From CAVSRC01 sp963732845 (GTDB lineage Bacteria; Pseudomonadota; Alphaproteobacteria; Rhizobiales; Kaistiaceae), in contig CAVTBE010000023.1 in the NCBI GenBank assembly GCA_963732845.1, positions 35,706 to 99,705 on the forward strand: 64,000 bases of DNA, written 5' to 3'. The position numbers were made by a program, and so were the translations under genes. Position 1 is the stretch's first letter. Each line of letters opens with the position of its first letter. The notes below the pieces were generated by a model that saw nothing but the letters and a program-made list of their open reading frames with translations, was not told the DNA's origin and made no database searches. Shown piece after piece: positions 53,640 to 61,012 of the stretch.

Positions 53640-53655
53640 ATCAAGCTCTGTGCCA
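53640..53655 (-). promoter_or_regulatory. Candidate sigma-54 promoter of glnK-amt
   Basis: On the minus strand TGGCACAGAGCTTGAT matches TGGCACG-N4-TTGCA at all key positions but two; GG and TTG are in exact spacing, while the -12 C is replaced by A. The position is right for glnK. Upstream, GCAC and GTGC six bases apart (53671-53684) resemble an NtrC site one base short. Confidence 0.55.
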
Positions 53656-53790
53656 ATTGCGTCGCTGCACTGCAAAGTGCTGAATCAGCAGGCACTTTCG
53701 CGCCTGATCGGGACGCGTCCGCAGACCGCCGAATCAGATTGGCTATTTTATAGGCAAAATATATTGGATGCCCATGCGGCGGGCAGTCGC

Positions 53791-54645
53791 CTAACGGACC
53801 CGGATCAGCCCTTCCTGGGCGACCGAGGCGACCAGTCGCCCGTCCCGGCTGAACAGGCTGCCGCGATTGAATCCGCGCCCGCCCGAGGCGGATGGGCTGT
53901 CCTCTGAATAGAGCAGCCAGTCGTCGGCGCGGAAGGGGCGGTGGAACCACATGGCGTGGTCGAGGCTGGCCGCCTGCAGCTCGGGATCGAACACCATGCG
54001 GCCGTGGGGGAACAGCGCGGTGTCGAGCAGGGTCATGTCGGAGGCGTAGGCGAGCACGCAGCGATGGATCTCGGGGTCGTCGGGCAGACGGCCGGTGGTC
54101 CTGATCCAGACCTGCTGGACGGGGTCGAGCTTCTCGCGGCCGAGGTGATGGCGCAGGTCCACCGGCCTCAGTTCGATCGGCCGCTCGCGCTCCCAGTAGC
54201 GGCGAACGGATTCCGGTGCGCCTTCCAGATAGAAGTTGGAGATGTCGCTCTCGCTCGGCAGGTCCTCAGGCGGCGGCACGTCGGGCATGGCGATCTGGTG
54301 TTCGAGCCCGCTCTCCACGATCTGAAAAGACGCTTCCATGGAGAAGATCGCCTTGCCGTGCTGGATGGCGGTGACCCGGCGCGTGGCGAAGCTGCGGCCG
54401 TCGCGCAGCCGCTCGACCTCGTAGAGGATGGGGATCTTGGGGTCGCCGGGCCGCATGAAATAGGCGTGCAGGGAATGGGCGACGCGGCCCTCGACAGTGC
54501 GCGCGGCGGCGACCAGCGCCTGCCCGATGACCTGGCCGCCGAAGACCCGCTGCCAGCCGATGTCAGGGCTCATGCCCCGGAAGAGATTGTGTTCCAGGGG
54601 TTCGAGGTCGAGTATGGAGAGGAGAACGTCGATGGCGTCGGGCAT
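53791..54645 (-). CDS. tesB: Acyl-CoA thioesterase II
   Basis: A 284-aa double hotdog enzyme that splits acyl-CoA. Pieces: VFGGQVIGQALVAAARTV, HSLHAYFMRPGDPKIPILYEVERLRDG-type N half, then ASDMTLLDTAL (active-site Asp with Thr), SLDHAMWFHRPFRADDWLLY and GSLFSRDGRLVASVAQEGLIR. Length is normal. It lies upstream of glnK on the same strand but likely has its own transcript. The ubiquinone hydroxylase gene diverges from it. Confidence 0.95.
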   Translation of the reverse strand: MPDAIDVLLSILDLEPLEHNLFRGMSPDIGWQRVFGGQVIGQALVAAARTVEGRVAHSLHAYFMRPGDPKIPILYEVERLRDGRSFATRRVTAIQHGKAIFSMEASFQIVESGLEHQIAMPDVPPPEDLPSESDISNFYLEGAPESVRRYWERERPIELRPVDLRHHLGREKLDPVQQVWIRTTGRLPDDPEIHRCVLAYASDMTLLDTALFPHGRMVFDPELQAASLDHAMWFHRPFRADDWLLYSEDSPSASGGRGFNRGSLFSRDGRLVASVAQEGLIRVR

Positions 54646-54729
54646 GCGGACCGCTTGGCCTTAGGCCGCCGTTGCGGCAGATGATCTATTGACCAGCCGG
54701 GCCCGGTTGGTGTCAAGCGCGGGACGATC

Positions 54730-55989
54730 ATGGCGGGTATGACAGGCATGACGGGCACGGCGGAGAGCGAAGCGGGCAGGCAGGACGACGTGTTGATCGC
54801 CGGTGGCGGCCAGGTCGGCCTCGGCCTGGCGCTGGCGCTGAAACGATCCGCGCCCGACATGGCGGTGACGCTGGTCGATGCCGCCGCGCCGGGTGACGGG
54901 CGGGCCGGGCGCGCCTCGACCATCACCACCGGCGGCCGCAAGATGCTGGAGCGCCTCGGGGTGTGGCCGGGAATCGCAGCCGCGGCGCAGCCGGTGACCG
55001 CGATGGTGATCACCGACAGCCGCACGCGCGACGTGGCGCGGCCGGTCTTTCTGACCTTCGCCATGGCCGATGCCGAGGGCGAGCCGTCCGCCCATGTGGT
55101 CCCCGACGGGCTCGTGGTCGAAGCCTTGCGGGTGGCGGCGGCGGAGGCCGGCGTCGTTCTGATTTCCCAGGATGCGGTCAGGGATTATTGCGTCGCTGCG
55201 GCGGCGGTGACGGTCGAGACGCGCGCAGGCCGGCGGCTGGCCGCACGGCTGCTGGTTGCCGCCGACGGCGCCCGCTCGCGCCTCAGGGCCTTTGCCGGCA
55301 TCCAGACGGTCGGCTGGTCCTATGGCCAGTCGGGGATCGTCGCCACGGTCGAACACGAGCGCGACCATGGCGGCCGCGCCGAGGAGCACTTCCTCCCCGG
55401 CGGGCCGTTCGCGATCCTGCCGCTCAAGGACCGCCAGGCATCGCTGGTGTGGACCGAGCCGACCGAGGTTGCCGAGCGGCTGGTGACGGGTGACCCGCTG
55501 GTCTTCGCGGTCGAACTGGAGCGCCGCTTCGGCCACCGGCTGGGTGCCATGAAGACGATCGACCGGCCGCAGGCCTTCCCGCTCGGCCTGTCGATTGCGC
55601 GCAGCTTCGTGCAGCCGCGCTTCGCCCTTGTCGGCGACGCCGCCCACCGGGTACATCCGATCGCCGGTCAGGGCCTCAATCTCGGTTATCGCGACGTGGC
55701 GGCACTGGCCGAGACGCTGGTCGAAGCCTATCGCCTCGGCCTCGACATCGGCGCGCTGACGGTCCTGGAACGCTACCAGAGCTGGCGGCGCTTCGACACG
55801 GTCGAGATGGGACTTACGACCGATGCGCTCAACCGGCTTTTCTCGAACGACAATCCGGCGCTGCGCATCCTCCGCGACGTGGGGCTCGGCGTGGTCGACC
55901 GGCTGCCAAACCTGAAGGCGTGGTTCGTGCGCGAGGCCTCGGGCGCCGCCTATGGGGCGCCGCGGCTGCTCACCGGCGAGGCGATCTAG
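54730..55989 (+). CDS. UbiH/UbiF-type FAD-dependent ubiquinone-biosynthesis hydroxylase
   Basis: A 419-aa flavoprotein monooxygenase. The N-terminal FAD motif is VLIAGGGQVGLGLALAL; VAADGARSRLRAFAGI is the DG motif; RFALVGDAAHRVHPIAGQGLNLGYRDVAAL is the second FAD motif typical of UbiH/F/I (shown here in parts). The exact ring position cannot be read from sequence. Its TAG stop lies within the CTAG where the IS5-family element inserted; the duplication preserved the stop. Confidence 0.9.
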   Translation: MAGMTGMTGTAESEAGRQDDVLIAGGGQVGLGLALALKRSAPDMAVTLVDAAAPGDGRAGRASTITTGGRKMLERLGVWPGIAAAAQPVTAMVITDSRTRDVARPVFLTFAMADAEGEPSAHVVPDGLVVEALRVAAAEAGVVLISQDAVRDYCVAAAAVTVETRAGRRLAARLLVAADGARSRLRAFAGIQTVGWSYGQSGIVATVEHERDHGGRAEEHFLPGGPFAILPLKDRQASLVWTEPTEVAERLVTGDPLVFAVELERRFGHRLGAMKTIDRPQAFPLGLSIARSFVQPRFALVGDAAHRVHPIAGQGLNLGYRDVAALAETLVEAYRLGLDIGALTVLERYQSWRRFDTVEMGLTTDALNRLFSNDNPALRILRDVGLGVVDRLPNLKAWFVREASGAAYGAPRLLTGEAI

Positions 55990-56005
55990 GGTCAGGACTC
56001 ATTGA

Positions 56006-56437
56006 TCAGAGCCAGAAGATGACGGTTGCTGCGATGCAGATGGCGGAGAAGAAGGTGTGTGCGCATCGGTCGTAGCGGGTGGCAACGCGGCGCCAGTCCT
56101 TGAGCTTGGCGAAGAGGTTCTCGATCTTGTGGCGCTGGCGATAGAGGTCCTTGTCATAGGGGTAAGGCCGCTTGCGGCTGCGTGAGGACGGGATGCAGGG
56201 TTGGATGCCCCTGGCGGCGAGTTCTTGCCGGAACCAGGTGCTGTCATAGCCCCGGTCGGCAATCAAACTGGTGGCCGGCGGCAGGGCGTCGAGAACCATA
56301 CGCGCGCCCTTGTGGTCGCTCATCTGGCCTTCGGACAGGATCATGACGATCGGGCGCCCGTGGCCGTCGCAGACGGTGTGGAGCTTTGAGTTCAGCCCGC
56401 CTTTGGTGCGCCCGATACGACGGGGAACATCCCCTTT
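56006..56437 (-). CDS. IS5-family transposase, C-terminal frame
   Basis: Frame open from 56437 to the stop at 56006, with GRTKGGLNSKLHTVCDGHGR, LSEGQMSDHKG, LIADRGYDSTWFR (second Asp region) and RHKIENLFAKLKDWRRVATRYD (catalytic Glu). It lacks its own start near the beginning. A -1 slip at the A5G run (56439-56434) would join it to the N-terminal frame to give a protein of about 251 aa. The alternative is that one base is missing from the A-run. Confidence 0.82.
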   Translation of the reverse strand, partial: KGDVPRRIGRTKGGLNSKLHTVCDGHGRPIVMILSEGQMSDHKGARMVLDALPPATSLIADRGYDSTWFRQELAARGIQPCIPSSRSRKRPYPYDKDLYRQRHKIENLFAKLKDWRRVATRYDRCAHTFFSAICIAATVIFWL

Positions 56438-56760
56438 TTAAGAAGGCTCGCCGCGGTGCGGTGGGCCTTCAGATGGGTCGCGTCGATCATGATCCGTTCG
56501 GGTCTCGGACCCGCGCCGGCCAAGGCCACAAAGATGCGGTCGAACACGCCCATCCGGCTCCAGCGCATGAAGCGATTGTAGAGCGTCTTGTGAGGCCCAT
56601 AAGCCTTTGGCGCATCCTTCCACTGAAGGCCGTTGCGGATCACGTAGACAATGCCTGAGACCACCCGCCGGTCATCGACGCGCGGGACGCCATGCGCCAG
56701 CGGAAAGAACCCAGAAATCCGCGCCATCTGGCGCTCGCTCAGCAAAAACAAATCGCTCAT
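56392..56760 (-). CDS. IS5-family transposase, N-terminal frame
   Basis: It starts at the ATG at 56760 behind GGAGGAGG and reads MSDLFLLSERQMARI, VSGIVYVIRNGLQWKDAPKAYGPHKTLYNRF, then IMIDATHLKAHRTAASLLKK, where the first catalytic Asp (MIDATHLK) is found. It ends in a short out-of-frame tail after the A-run. Together with the downstream frame it is a complete DDE transposase. This is the N-terminal helix-turn-helix and first catalytic part. Confidence 0.82.
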   Translation of the reverse strand: MSDLFLLSERQMARISGFFPLAHGVPRVDDRRVVSGIVYVIRNGLQWKDAPKAYGPHKTLYNRFMRWSRMGVFDRIFVALAGAGPRPERIMIDATHLKAHRTAASLLKKGMFPVVSGAPKAG

Positions 56761-56821
56761 CACAGCCTCCTCCAACAGTGACTGTGAATCACACCTCATT
56801 CCAAATTAATAGGTCCTGAGC

Positions 56822-57343
56822 CTAGCTCTTCTTGGCAGTGGGCTTCCGCGCCGGCGGCCCGGCGTTCAGCTTCTCGATCTCGCCGCGGATGAGGTCGCGG
56901 GCGCGGGTGAAATAGTCGATGAGGAGCGTGATCTTGGCGTCGCTGTAGCTGGCGGCGAGCGCATCGGCGGCTCTACCGAAGGAATGGTAGTAGACGCCGC
57001 CCTCGGCCAGCGCCTTGGGCAGGATGCTGACATAGACTTTGCGGCGGTCGTCCGGGTCGCGCTCGCGCCGGGCGAAGCCGGCCTTCTCCAGGCGATCGAC
57101 GACGCCGGTGATGGCGCCCGTGGTCAGCCCCGATTCCCTGGCCAGCTCGCCGGCGGTGACCCGGCCCCTGAGCGCGATGATGTCGATGCATTCGAGGTCG
57201 CTGTGGCTGACGCCGAGGCGGTGGGCGACGGTCTCGGCGAACAGCGTGCCGAGGGCGCTCGATTCGCGCGCGGCGCGGTTCAGCGCCCGCACCAGCTCGG
57301 CGTGTCGCGCAACCCCCTTGACTCCCGGCTTGGTCTTAGCCAT
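56822..57343 (-). CDS. MarR family transcriptional regulator
   Basis: A 173-aa winged-helix protein: VTAGELARESGLTTGAITGVVDRLEKAGFARRERDPDDRRKVYV is the DNA-binding unit (helix-turn-helix plus wing, seen in parts). The N terminus has a helical dimer piece with AETVAHRLGVSHSDLECIDII. The C terminus is Lys-rich. Its TAG stop shares CTAG with the UbiH-like gene before the IS insertion. It faces a small membrane protein and a methyltransferase, with a clear palindrome at its start. Confidence 0.9.
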   Translation of the reverse strand: MAKTKPGVKGVARHAELVRALNRAARESSALGTLFAETVAHRLGVSHSDLECIDIIALRGRVTAGELARESGLTTGAITGVVDRLEKAGFARRERDPDDRRKVYVSILPKALAEGGVYYHSFGRAADALAASYSDAKITLLIDYFTRARDLIRGEIEKLNAGPPARKPTAKKS

Positions 57344-57399
57344 TTATCTTAGTACCTAAGAGATCAACGTTGTAAGAATATCGATAAGCAAGATAAATG
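57341..57399. promoter_or_regulatory. Operator-like palindromes between MarR gene and membrane-protein gene
   Basis: TCTTAG and CTAAGA around TAC (57347-57361) form a tight dyad directly upstream of the MarR start. A wider perfect ten-base repeat, CATTTATCTT (57341-57350) and AAGATAAATG (57390-57399), spans the AT-rich stretch. Both fit binding by the MarR protein next to the divergent promoters. Confidence 0.6.
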
Positions 57400-57460
57400 G
57401 CGGCGCCGGGGCCGTCAATCGGAACGCGCCGACGGAAAGACGGAAAAAAGAGAGACGGAC

Positions 57461-57607
57461 ATGAGCGAACGCAATCAGGACGACTGGAAGTACGCAAGCA
57501 AGGCCATGGCCTGGTACGGCTGGGGATCGCCCGTCGGCCTCGGCCTATTCCTGGTGTGCCTTGCGGCGGTCGCCGCACTGGTGCGCCTGGCGGTCTTCGG
57601 CGCATGA
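57461..57607 (+). CDS. Small membrane protein, 48 aa
   Basis: The ATG at 57461 opens a 48-codon frame ending at 57605-57607. The N half is hydrophilic (MSERNQDDWKYASKAM), followed by a single hydrophobic segment (about 25-45) ending VRLAVFGA. GC-rich third positions and a TGA eleven bases before the methyltransferase ATG argue for real translation. The function is unknown. It is likely the first gene of a two-gene unit under the divergent MarR. Confidence 0.6.
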   Translation: MSERNQDDWKYASKAMAWYGWGSPVGLGLFLVCLAAVAALVRLAVFGA

Positions 57608-57617
57608 GGCGACAGCC

Positions 57618-58358
57618 ATGATGCGGTGGATAAGACGGTCGCGCGACCTCGGCATCGAGGGGTGGAGCGCGCGCTGGTACGACCGCAACACGCGCGGCCA
57701 TCGCATGAATGAGATGCGCGGCTATGCCAGGGAGAGCGCCGAAGCGATCGCGGACGGCGCCAGGGTACTGGAGATCGCGCCGGGGCCCGGCTATCTGGCG
57801 ATCGAACTCGCCAAGCTCGGCGACTACCGGATCGCCGGGCTCGACATCAGCCGCGATTTCGTGGAAATCGCCCGGCGCAACGCGGCAGAGGCCGGCGTCG
57901 ACGTCGAATTCCGGCAGGGCACCGTGACCGCGATCCCGTTCGACGGCGCCACGTTCGACTTCATCATCTGCACCGCGGCCTTCAAGAATTTCCGCGAGCC
58001 GGACAAGGCCCTTGCCGAGATGCACCGGGTGGTGAAACCCGGTGGCTCGGTGCGGATCATCGACATGGATCGCGGCGCGAGCAATGCCGAATTCGACGAG
58101 CTGACCCGGCAGATGGGTGTGCGCGGCGGGGAGGCCCTGTTCATGAGGTTGATGTTCAAGCACTTCCTGCGCCGCGGCGCTTACACGCGCGAGGAATTCG
58201 AGGCGTTGCTCGGTCAAAGCGCCTTCGACGACTTTGCAATCAGGAAGCGCGGCACCGGCTTCACGATTACGCTCGCCAAGGCACCGACCGGCGTTCAGTC
58301 CTCGAGCGGACGGGCTTCCTCGGGCAGCATGATCGGCACGCCGTCGCGGATGGGATAG
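57618..58358 (+). CDS. Class I SAM-dependent methyltransferase
   Basis: A 246-aa methyltransferase-11-type protein. Motif I is VLEIAPGPGYLAIELAKLG, post-I is AGLDISRDFVEIARRNAAE, and motif III is VVKPGGSVRIIDMDR. The N terminus (RRSRDLGIEGWSARWYDRNTR) is specific and could bind an acceptor or lipid. The last 21 codons overlap the converging Trm112 gene by 64 bases. It follows the 48-aa membrane protein by eleven bases. Substrate unknown. Confidence 0.87.
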   Translation: MMRWIRRSRDLGIEGWSARWYDRNTRGHRMNEMRGYARESAEAIADGARVLEIAPGPGYLAIELAKLGDYRIAGLDISRDFVEIARRNAAEAGVDVEFRQGTVTAIPFDGATFDFIICTAAFKNFREPDKALAEMHRVVKPGGSVRIIDMDRGASNAEFDELTRQMGVRGGEALFMRLMFKHFLRRGAYTREEFEALLGQSAFDDFAIRKRGTGFTITLAKAPTGVQSSSGRASSGSMIGTPSRMG

Positions 58359-58492
58359 GCGAGCTTGGCGGCGCGGCTGATCAGCTCCTGCTTCTCGGCG
58401 TCGTATTCGAGCGTCGTCTTGGTCAGCGGGCAGACCAGGATTTCCAGGAGCTTCGGGTCGGTGAGGCGCTGGGCGCGCGAGGTTTCGCTCAT
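58295..58492 (-). CDS. Trm112 family protein
   Basis: A 65-aa zinc-ribbon-like protein: LLEILVCPLTKTTLEYD, AKLAYPIRDGVPIMLPEEAR. In this family members activate methyltransferases or act alone. Only one Cys is kept in the VCP motif, so a zinc site is doubtful, as in many bacterial members. It lies just after a LON-domain gene and converges with the methyltransferase. The ATG at 58492 is the likely start. Confidence 0.88.
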   Translation of the reverse strand: MSETSRAQRLTDPKLLEILVCPLTKTTLEYDAEKQELISRAAKLAYPIRDGVPIMLPEEARPLED

Positions 58493-58502
58493 CAACGGCG
58501 CC

Positions 58503-59180
58503 TCATTGGAGCGTGGGTCCGTCGCCGGCCGGGCCTTCGCGGGTGAGCGTCATCTCGGTGAGGGCGACCAGCGTCTCGGCGCGGGCGCGCAGGTCGGGCG
58601 CTTCGAGCAGGGCCTGTTTTTCCGCCGCACCGAACGGCGCCATCATGGCGAGCGTGTTGACCAGCGTCTCGTTGGAGGCGCGGTCAACGCTGGTCCAGTC
58701 GGCATCGAGATCGTGGGCGGCGAGATAGGCACGGAAGGTGCGCAGTACCGATGTACGGTCGACCGCGGCTTCGCCGGCGCAACCGGCAAGATCGTCGGCG
58801 AAGGGCTCGGCGGTGACGTGGACCCGGCGGAACGGCGTGTCCCCGGTCACCTCATCGAGGATGCGGAAACGCGAGATGCCGGTGAGCGTGATCAGGTAGC
58901 GGCCGTCGCCGGTCTCGGCGAAGGAGGTCAGCCGGCCGGCGCAGCCGACCGCAAACAAGCCGGGGCCGGCGAGGCCGGCGGGGACGGCAGCGTCCGGCTG
59001 GACCATGCCGATCACCCGGTCGCCGGCCAGCGCGGCATCGACCATGGCGAGGTAACGCGGTTCGAAGATGTTGAGCGGCATCTCGGAACGCGGCAGCAGA
59101 AGCGCCGCGGGCAGAGGAAACACCGGAATGACCGCCGGTAAGTCTCCGATCTCCCGATAGGTCGCGTTACCTGCCTTCAT
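58503..59180 (-). CDS. LON peptidase substrate-binding domain protein
   Basis: A 225-aa protein with the N-terminal LON (PUA-like) domain alone: IPVFPLPAALLLPRSEMPLNIFEPRYLAMVDAALAG-like start (seen in parts), IGMVQPD, GCAGRLTSFAETGDGRYLITLTGISRFRI. There is no AAA or peptidase domain. The role in bacteria is not set. It lies between a thioredoxin-TPR gene and Trm112 on the same strand, an order found in Hyphomicrobiales. The start is the ATG at 59180. Confidence 0.9.
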   Translation of the reverse strand: MKAGNATYREIGDLPAVIPVFPLPAALLLPRSEMPLNIFEPRYLAMVDAALAGDRVIGMVQPDAAVPAGLAGPGLFAVGCAGRLTSFAETGDGRYLITLTGISRFRILDEVTGDTPFRRVHVTAEPFADDLAGCAGEAAVDRTSVLRTFRAYLAAHDLDADWTSVDRASNETLVNTLAMMAPFGAAEKQALLEAPDLRARAETLVALTEMTLTREGPAGDGPTLQ

Positions 59181-59187
59181 AGACTCC

Positions 59188-60117
59188 TCAGGCGAACAAC
59201 AGAGACGACAGTCGGCGGCGGCCGGCGAGCGTCGCTTCGTCGGTTGGACCCCAAGCCTCGAAGAACTGGACGAGCTGCTTGCGGGCCTTCTCGTCCTGCC
59301 AACTACGATTCTTGCCGACAATTTCAAGGAGTTGATCGGCAGCCCCCTCACGATCGCGCTTTGCATTGAGCAGCAGAGCGAGGTCGAAGCGAGCGTCGAA
59401 GTCCTTGGGATCGGCGGCGATGCGCGCTTCCAGGTCGGCGCCGTCGCCGAGCGCCTCGGTCTGGGCGGCAAGCTCGATCTGGGCGCGCACGGCGGCCACG
59501 GCCGGATCCTTGCCGGCCGACTTCGGCAGGGCGGCCAAAGTGTCGCGGGCGGCGGCGAGATTGCCGCCGGTGACGTGGCATTTGGCGAGGCCGACGATCG
59601 CCGGAACCGACTGGGAATTCGCCTGGAGTGCGGCGGCGAACATCTCGGCGGCGCCGGGCGTATCGCCCGCCTGCAGGCGACGGTCGCCCTCGGCGACGAT
59701 CTGGTCGGTTTCCGAGGGACCCTGCGACCCGCCGAGGCGGTCGATGAAGGCCTTCACCTGGCTCTCGGGCAGCGCCCCGACGAAGCCGTCGACCGGCTGG
59801 CCGTTGGAGAAGGCGATGACGGCCGGAATTGACTGGATGCCGAGCTGCCCGGCGACGGCCGGGTGCTCGTCGATGTTCATCTTGACCAGGCGCACGCTGC
59901 CGCCAGCGGCGCGCACCACCTTCTCGATGATCGGCCCGAGGGTGCGGCACGGACCGCACCACGGCGCCCAGAAATCGACCAGCACCGGCTGGCGGGTGGA
60001 TTCCTCGATGACGTCCTTGGCGAAGGTCTGGGTGGTGGTGTCCTTGACGAGGTCGCCGGGCCGGCCGTTGCCGGCCGGCGGCGCGCCGTTGCCCGTCTGG
60101 GGCATGCTCATGCTCAT
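59188..60117 (-). CDS. Thioredoxin-TPR co-chaperone (CnoX/YbbN-like)
   Basis: A 309-aa protein. A thioredoxin domain (about 30-130) has VLVDFWAPWCGPCRTLGP with CGPC; then tetratricopeptide-like helices (about 145-309) run to the end, with VPAIVGLAKCHVTGGNLAAARDTL. In E. coli CnoX binds GroEL and protects proteins under bleach stress; in its case the Cys pair is not redox-active as usual. The start is the ATG at 60117. It is upstream of the LON gene, near tRNA-Gly. Confidence 0.92.
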   Translation of the reverse strand: MSMSMPQTGNGAPPAGNGRPGDLVKDTTTQTFAKDVIEESTRQPVLVDFWAPWCGPCRTLGPIIEKVVRAAGGSVRLVKMNIDEHPAVAGQLGIQSIPAVIAFSNGQPVDGFVGALPESQVKAFIDRLGGSQGPSETDQIVAEGDRRLQAGDTPGAAEMFAAALQANSQSVPAIVGLAKCHVTGGNLAAARDTLAALPKSAGKDPAVAAVRAQIELAAQTEALGDGADLEARIAADPKDFDARFDLALLLNAKRDREGAADQLLEIVGKNRSWQDEKARKQLVQFFEAWGPTDEATLAGRRRLSSLLFA

Positions 60118-60315
60118 GATCCTGTTCCGTCCTGTTGGCCCCGAGGCGGGGCGGCGGGTCTCGTGTCGGAGGTAAACATGGAGCGTCGGCCGCATTTTTA
60201 CAATTCGGCGGCGTCGGCGGCCTGTCCGCGGGCGGTGCGCCAGCCTGCCAGGACCATATTGCATTCCCTGCGCCGAGGACGATATAAGCCCCGCTCAGGC
60301 CCATCGGGCCAGTGA

Positions 60316-60390
60316 GCGGGTGTAGCTCAGGGGTAGAGCACAACCTTGCCAAGGTTGGGGTCGAGGGTTCGAATCCCTTCGCCCGCTCCA
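60316..60390 (+). tRNA. tRNA-Gly (anticodon GCC)
   Basis: The 75 bases fold into a standard cloverleaf: acceptor GCGGGTG with CGCCCGC, D-arm GCTC...GAGC, anticodon arm ACCTT GCC AAGGT-like with loop TTGCCAA, T-arm with GGTTCGAATCC, and encoded CCA at 60388-60390. The GCC anticodon reads GGC and GGT. There is a short stem CCGTGG/CCACGG with GTTTT shortly after (60422-60441) that may end transcription. Confidence 0.95.
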
Positions 60391-61012
60391 ATTTTCCCAA
60401 CCAGATGAAAATGGCCGGAAGCCGTGGTTTCCACGGGTTTTGGCGCGTGGGGGAGTACGACTGCTGGAGTGGGCTCCATGGCGTCGGGGCTACCGCTTGC
60501 TGAATGTCCGCCTCAGGGCCGCGCGCGGAGGTAAGTCGAGCCGCCGGACACCGCCGCCGTGCGCCGGAAGCGGCTGTTGGGTACACAACGCGCTCGTTGG
60601 ATCTGCAGGCTCTCTCGACCGCTGTCACCCCTCCGCACGCCGGCGTCCAGGCGCCCTCGTGCTCGCACGTGCCTTTCGATGCCGTGCGACGGAAACGCAC
60701 CAACGATGGTCGCCCTGGCGACAATTGTGTGTGCCCGTCGTTGGCAGCATCTGAACGGGCGGCACACGCCAGTCCATTCGGCAAGCCCGCGTTGGCCGAT
60801 GGCCCAGGACGGCCGCTGACGGCCAGTCGAACCCGGATTGGGTCATGTGCGCACCCGCCACGTATTTCGCCGGGACCACAACGAAAAGGCGACCCAGTCC
60901 GGAGTGAGTACAAACAGTGGACGGCGCGAAATCCCATTGACTTCAAACGGGAAATCGAGTTGAATACATTTGTTCCGCGTTTGGGACTTTTGCCCATAAA
61001 GGGAGGGCAGTC
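60391..61012. other. Long gap between tRNA-Gly and the ABC transporter
   Basis: These 622 bases hold no convincing gene. The stem CCGTGG/CCACGG plus GTTTT (60422-60441) may be the tRNA terminator. Further on, a nested repeat CCAACGA (60700) and TCGTTGG (60738) encloses GTCGCC/GGCGAC (60709-60722). The last 100 bases are AT-richer and likely carry the promoter of the transporter operon. Open frames read as low-complexity and lack ribosome sites. Confidence 0.5.

Larger units (their letters stand above)
55990..56821 (-). mobile_element. IS5-family insertion sequence, 832 bp, complete
   Basis: The ends GGTCAGGACTCATTGATC (left) and GCTCAGGACCTATTAATT (right, reversed) match at 13 of 18 bases, and CTAG flanks both sides (55986-55989 and 56822-56825) as a 4-bp target duplication, in line with the YTAR target known for IS5 members. 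It carries two overlapping frames coding a DDE transposase on the minus strand. Both neighbours keep their stop codons because CTAG was their stop overlap. The exact IS name is not assigned. Confidence 0.88.

Noticed and set aside
60312..60503. Apparent 63-aa frame reading CSSGVEHNLAKVGVEGSNPF
   Set aside because: This is the well-known false protein read across a tRNA gene; the bases are the tRNA-Gly cloverleaf.
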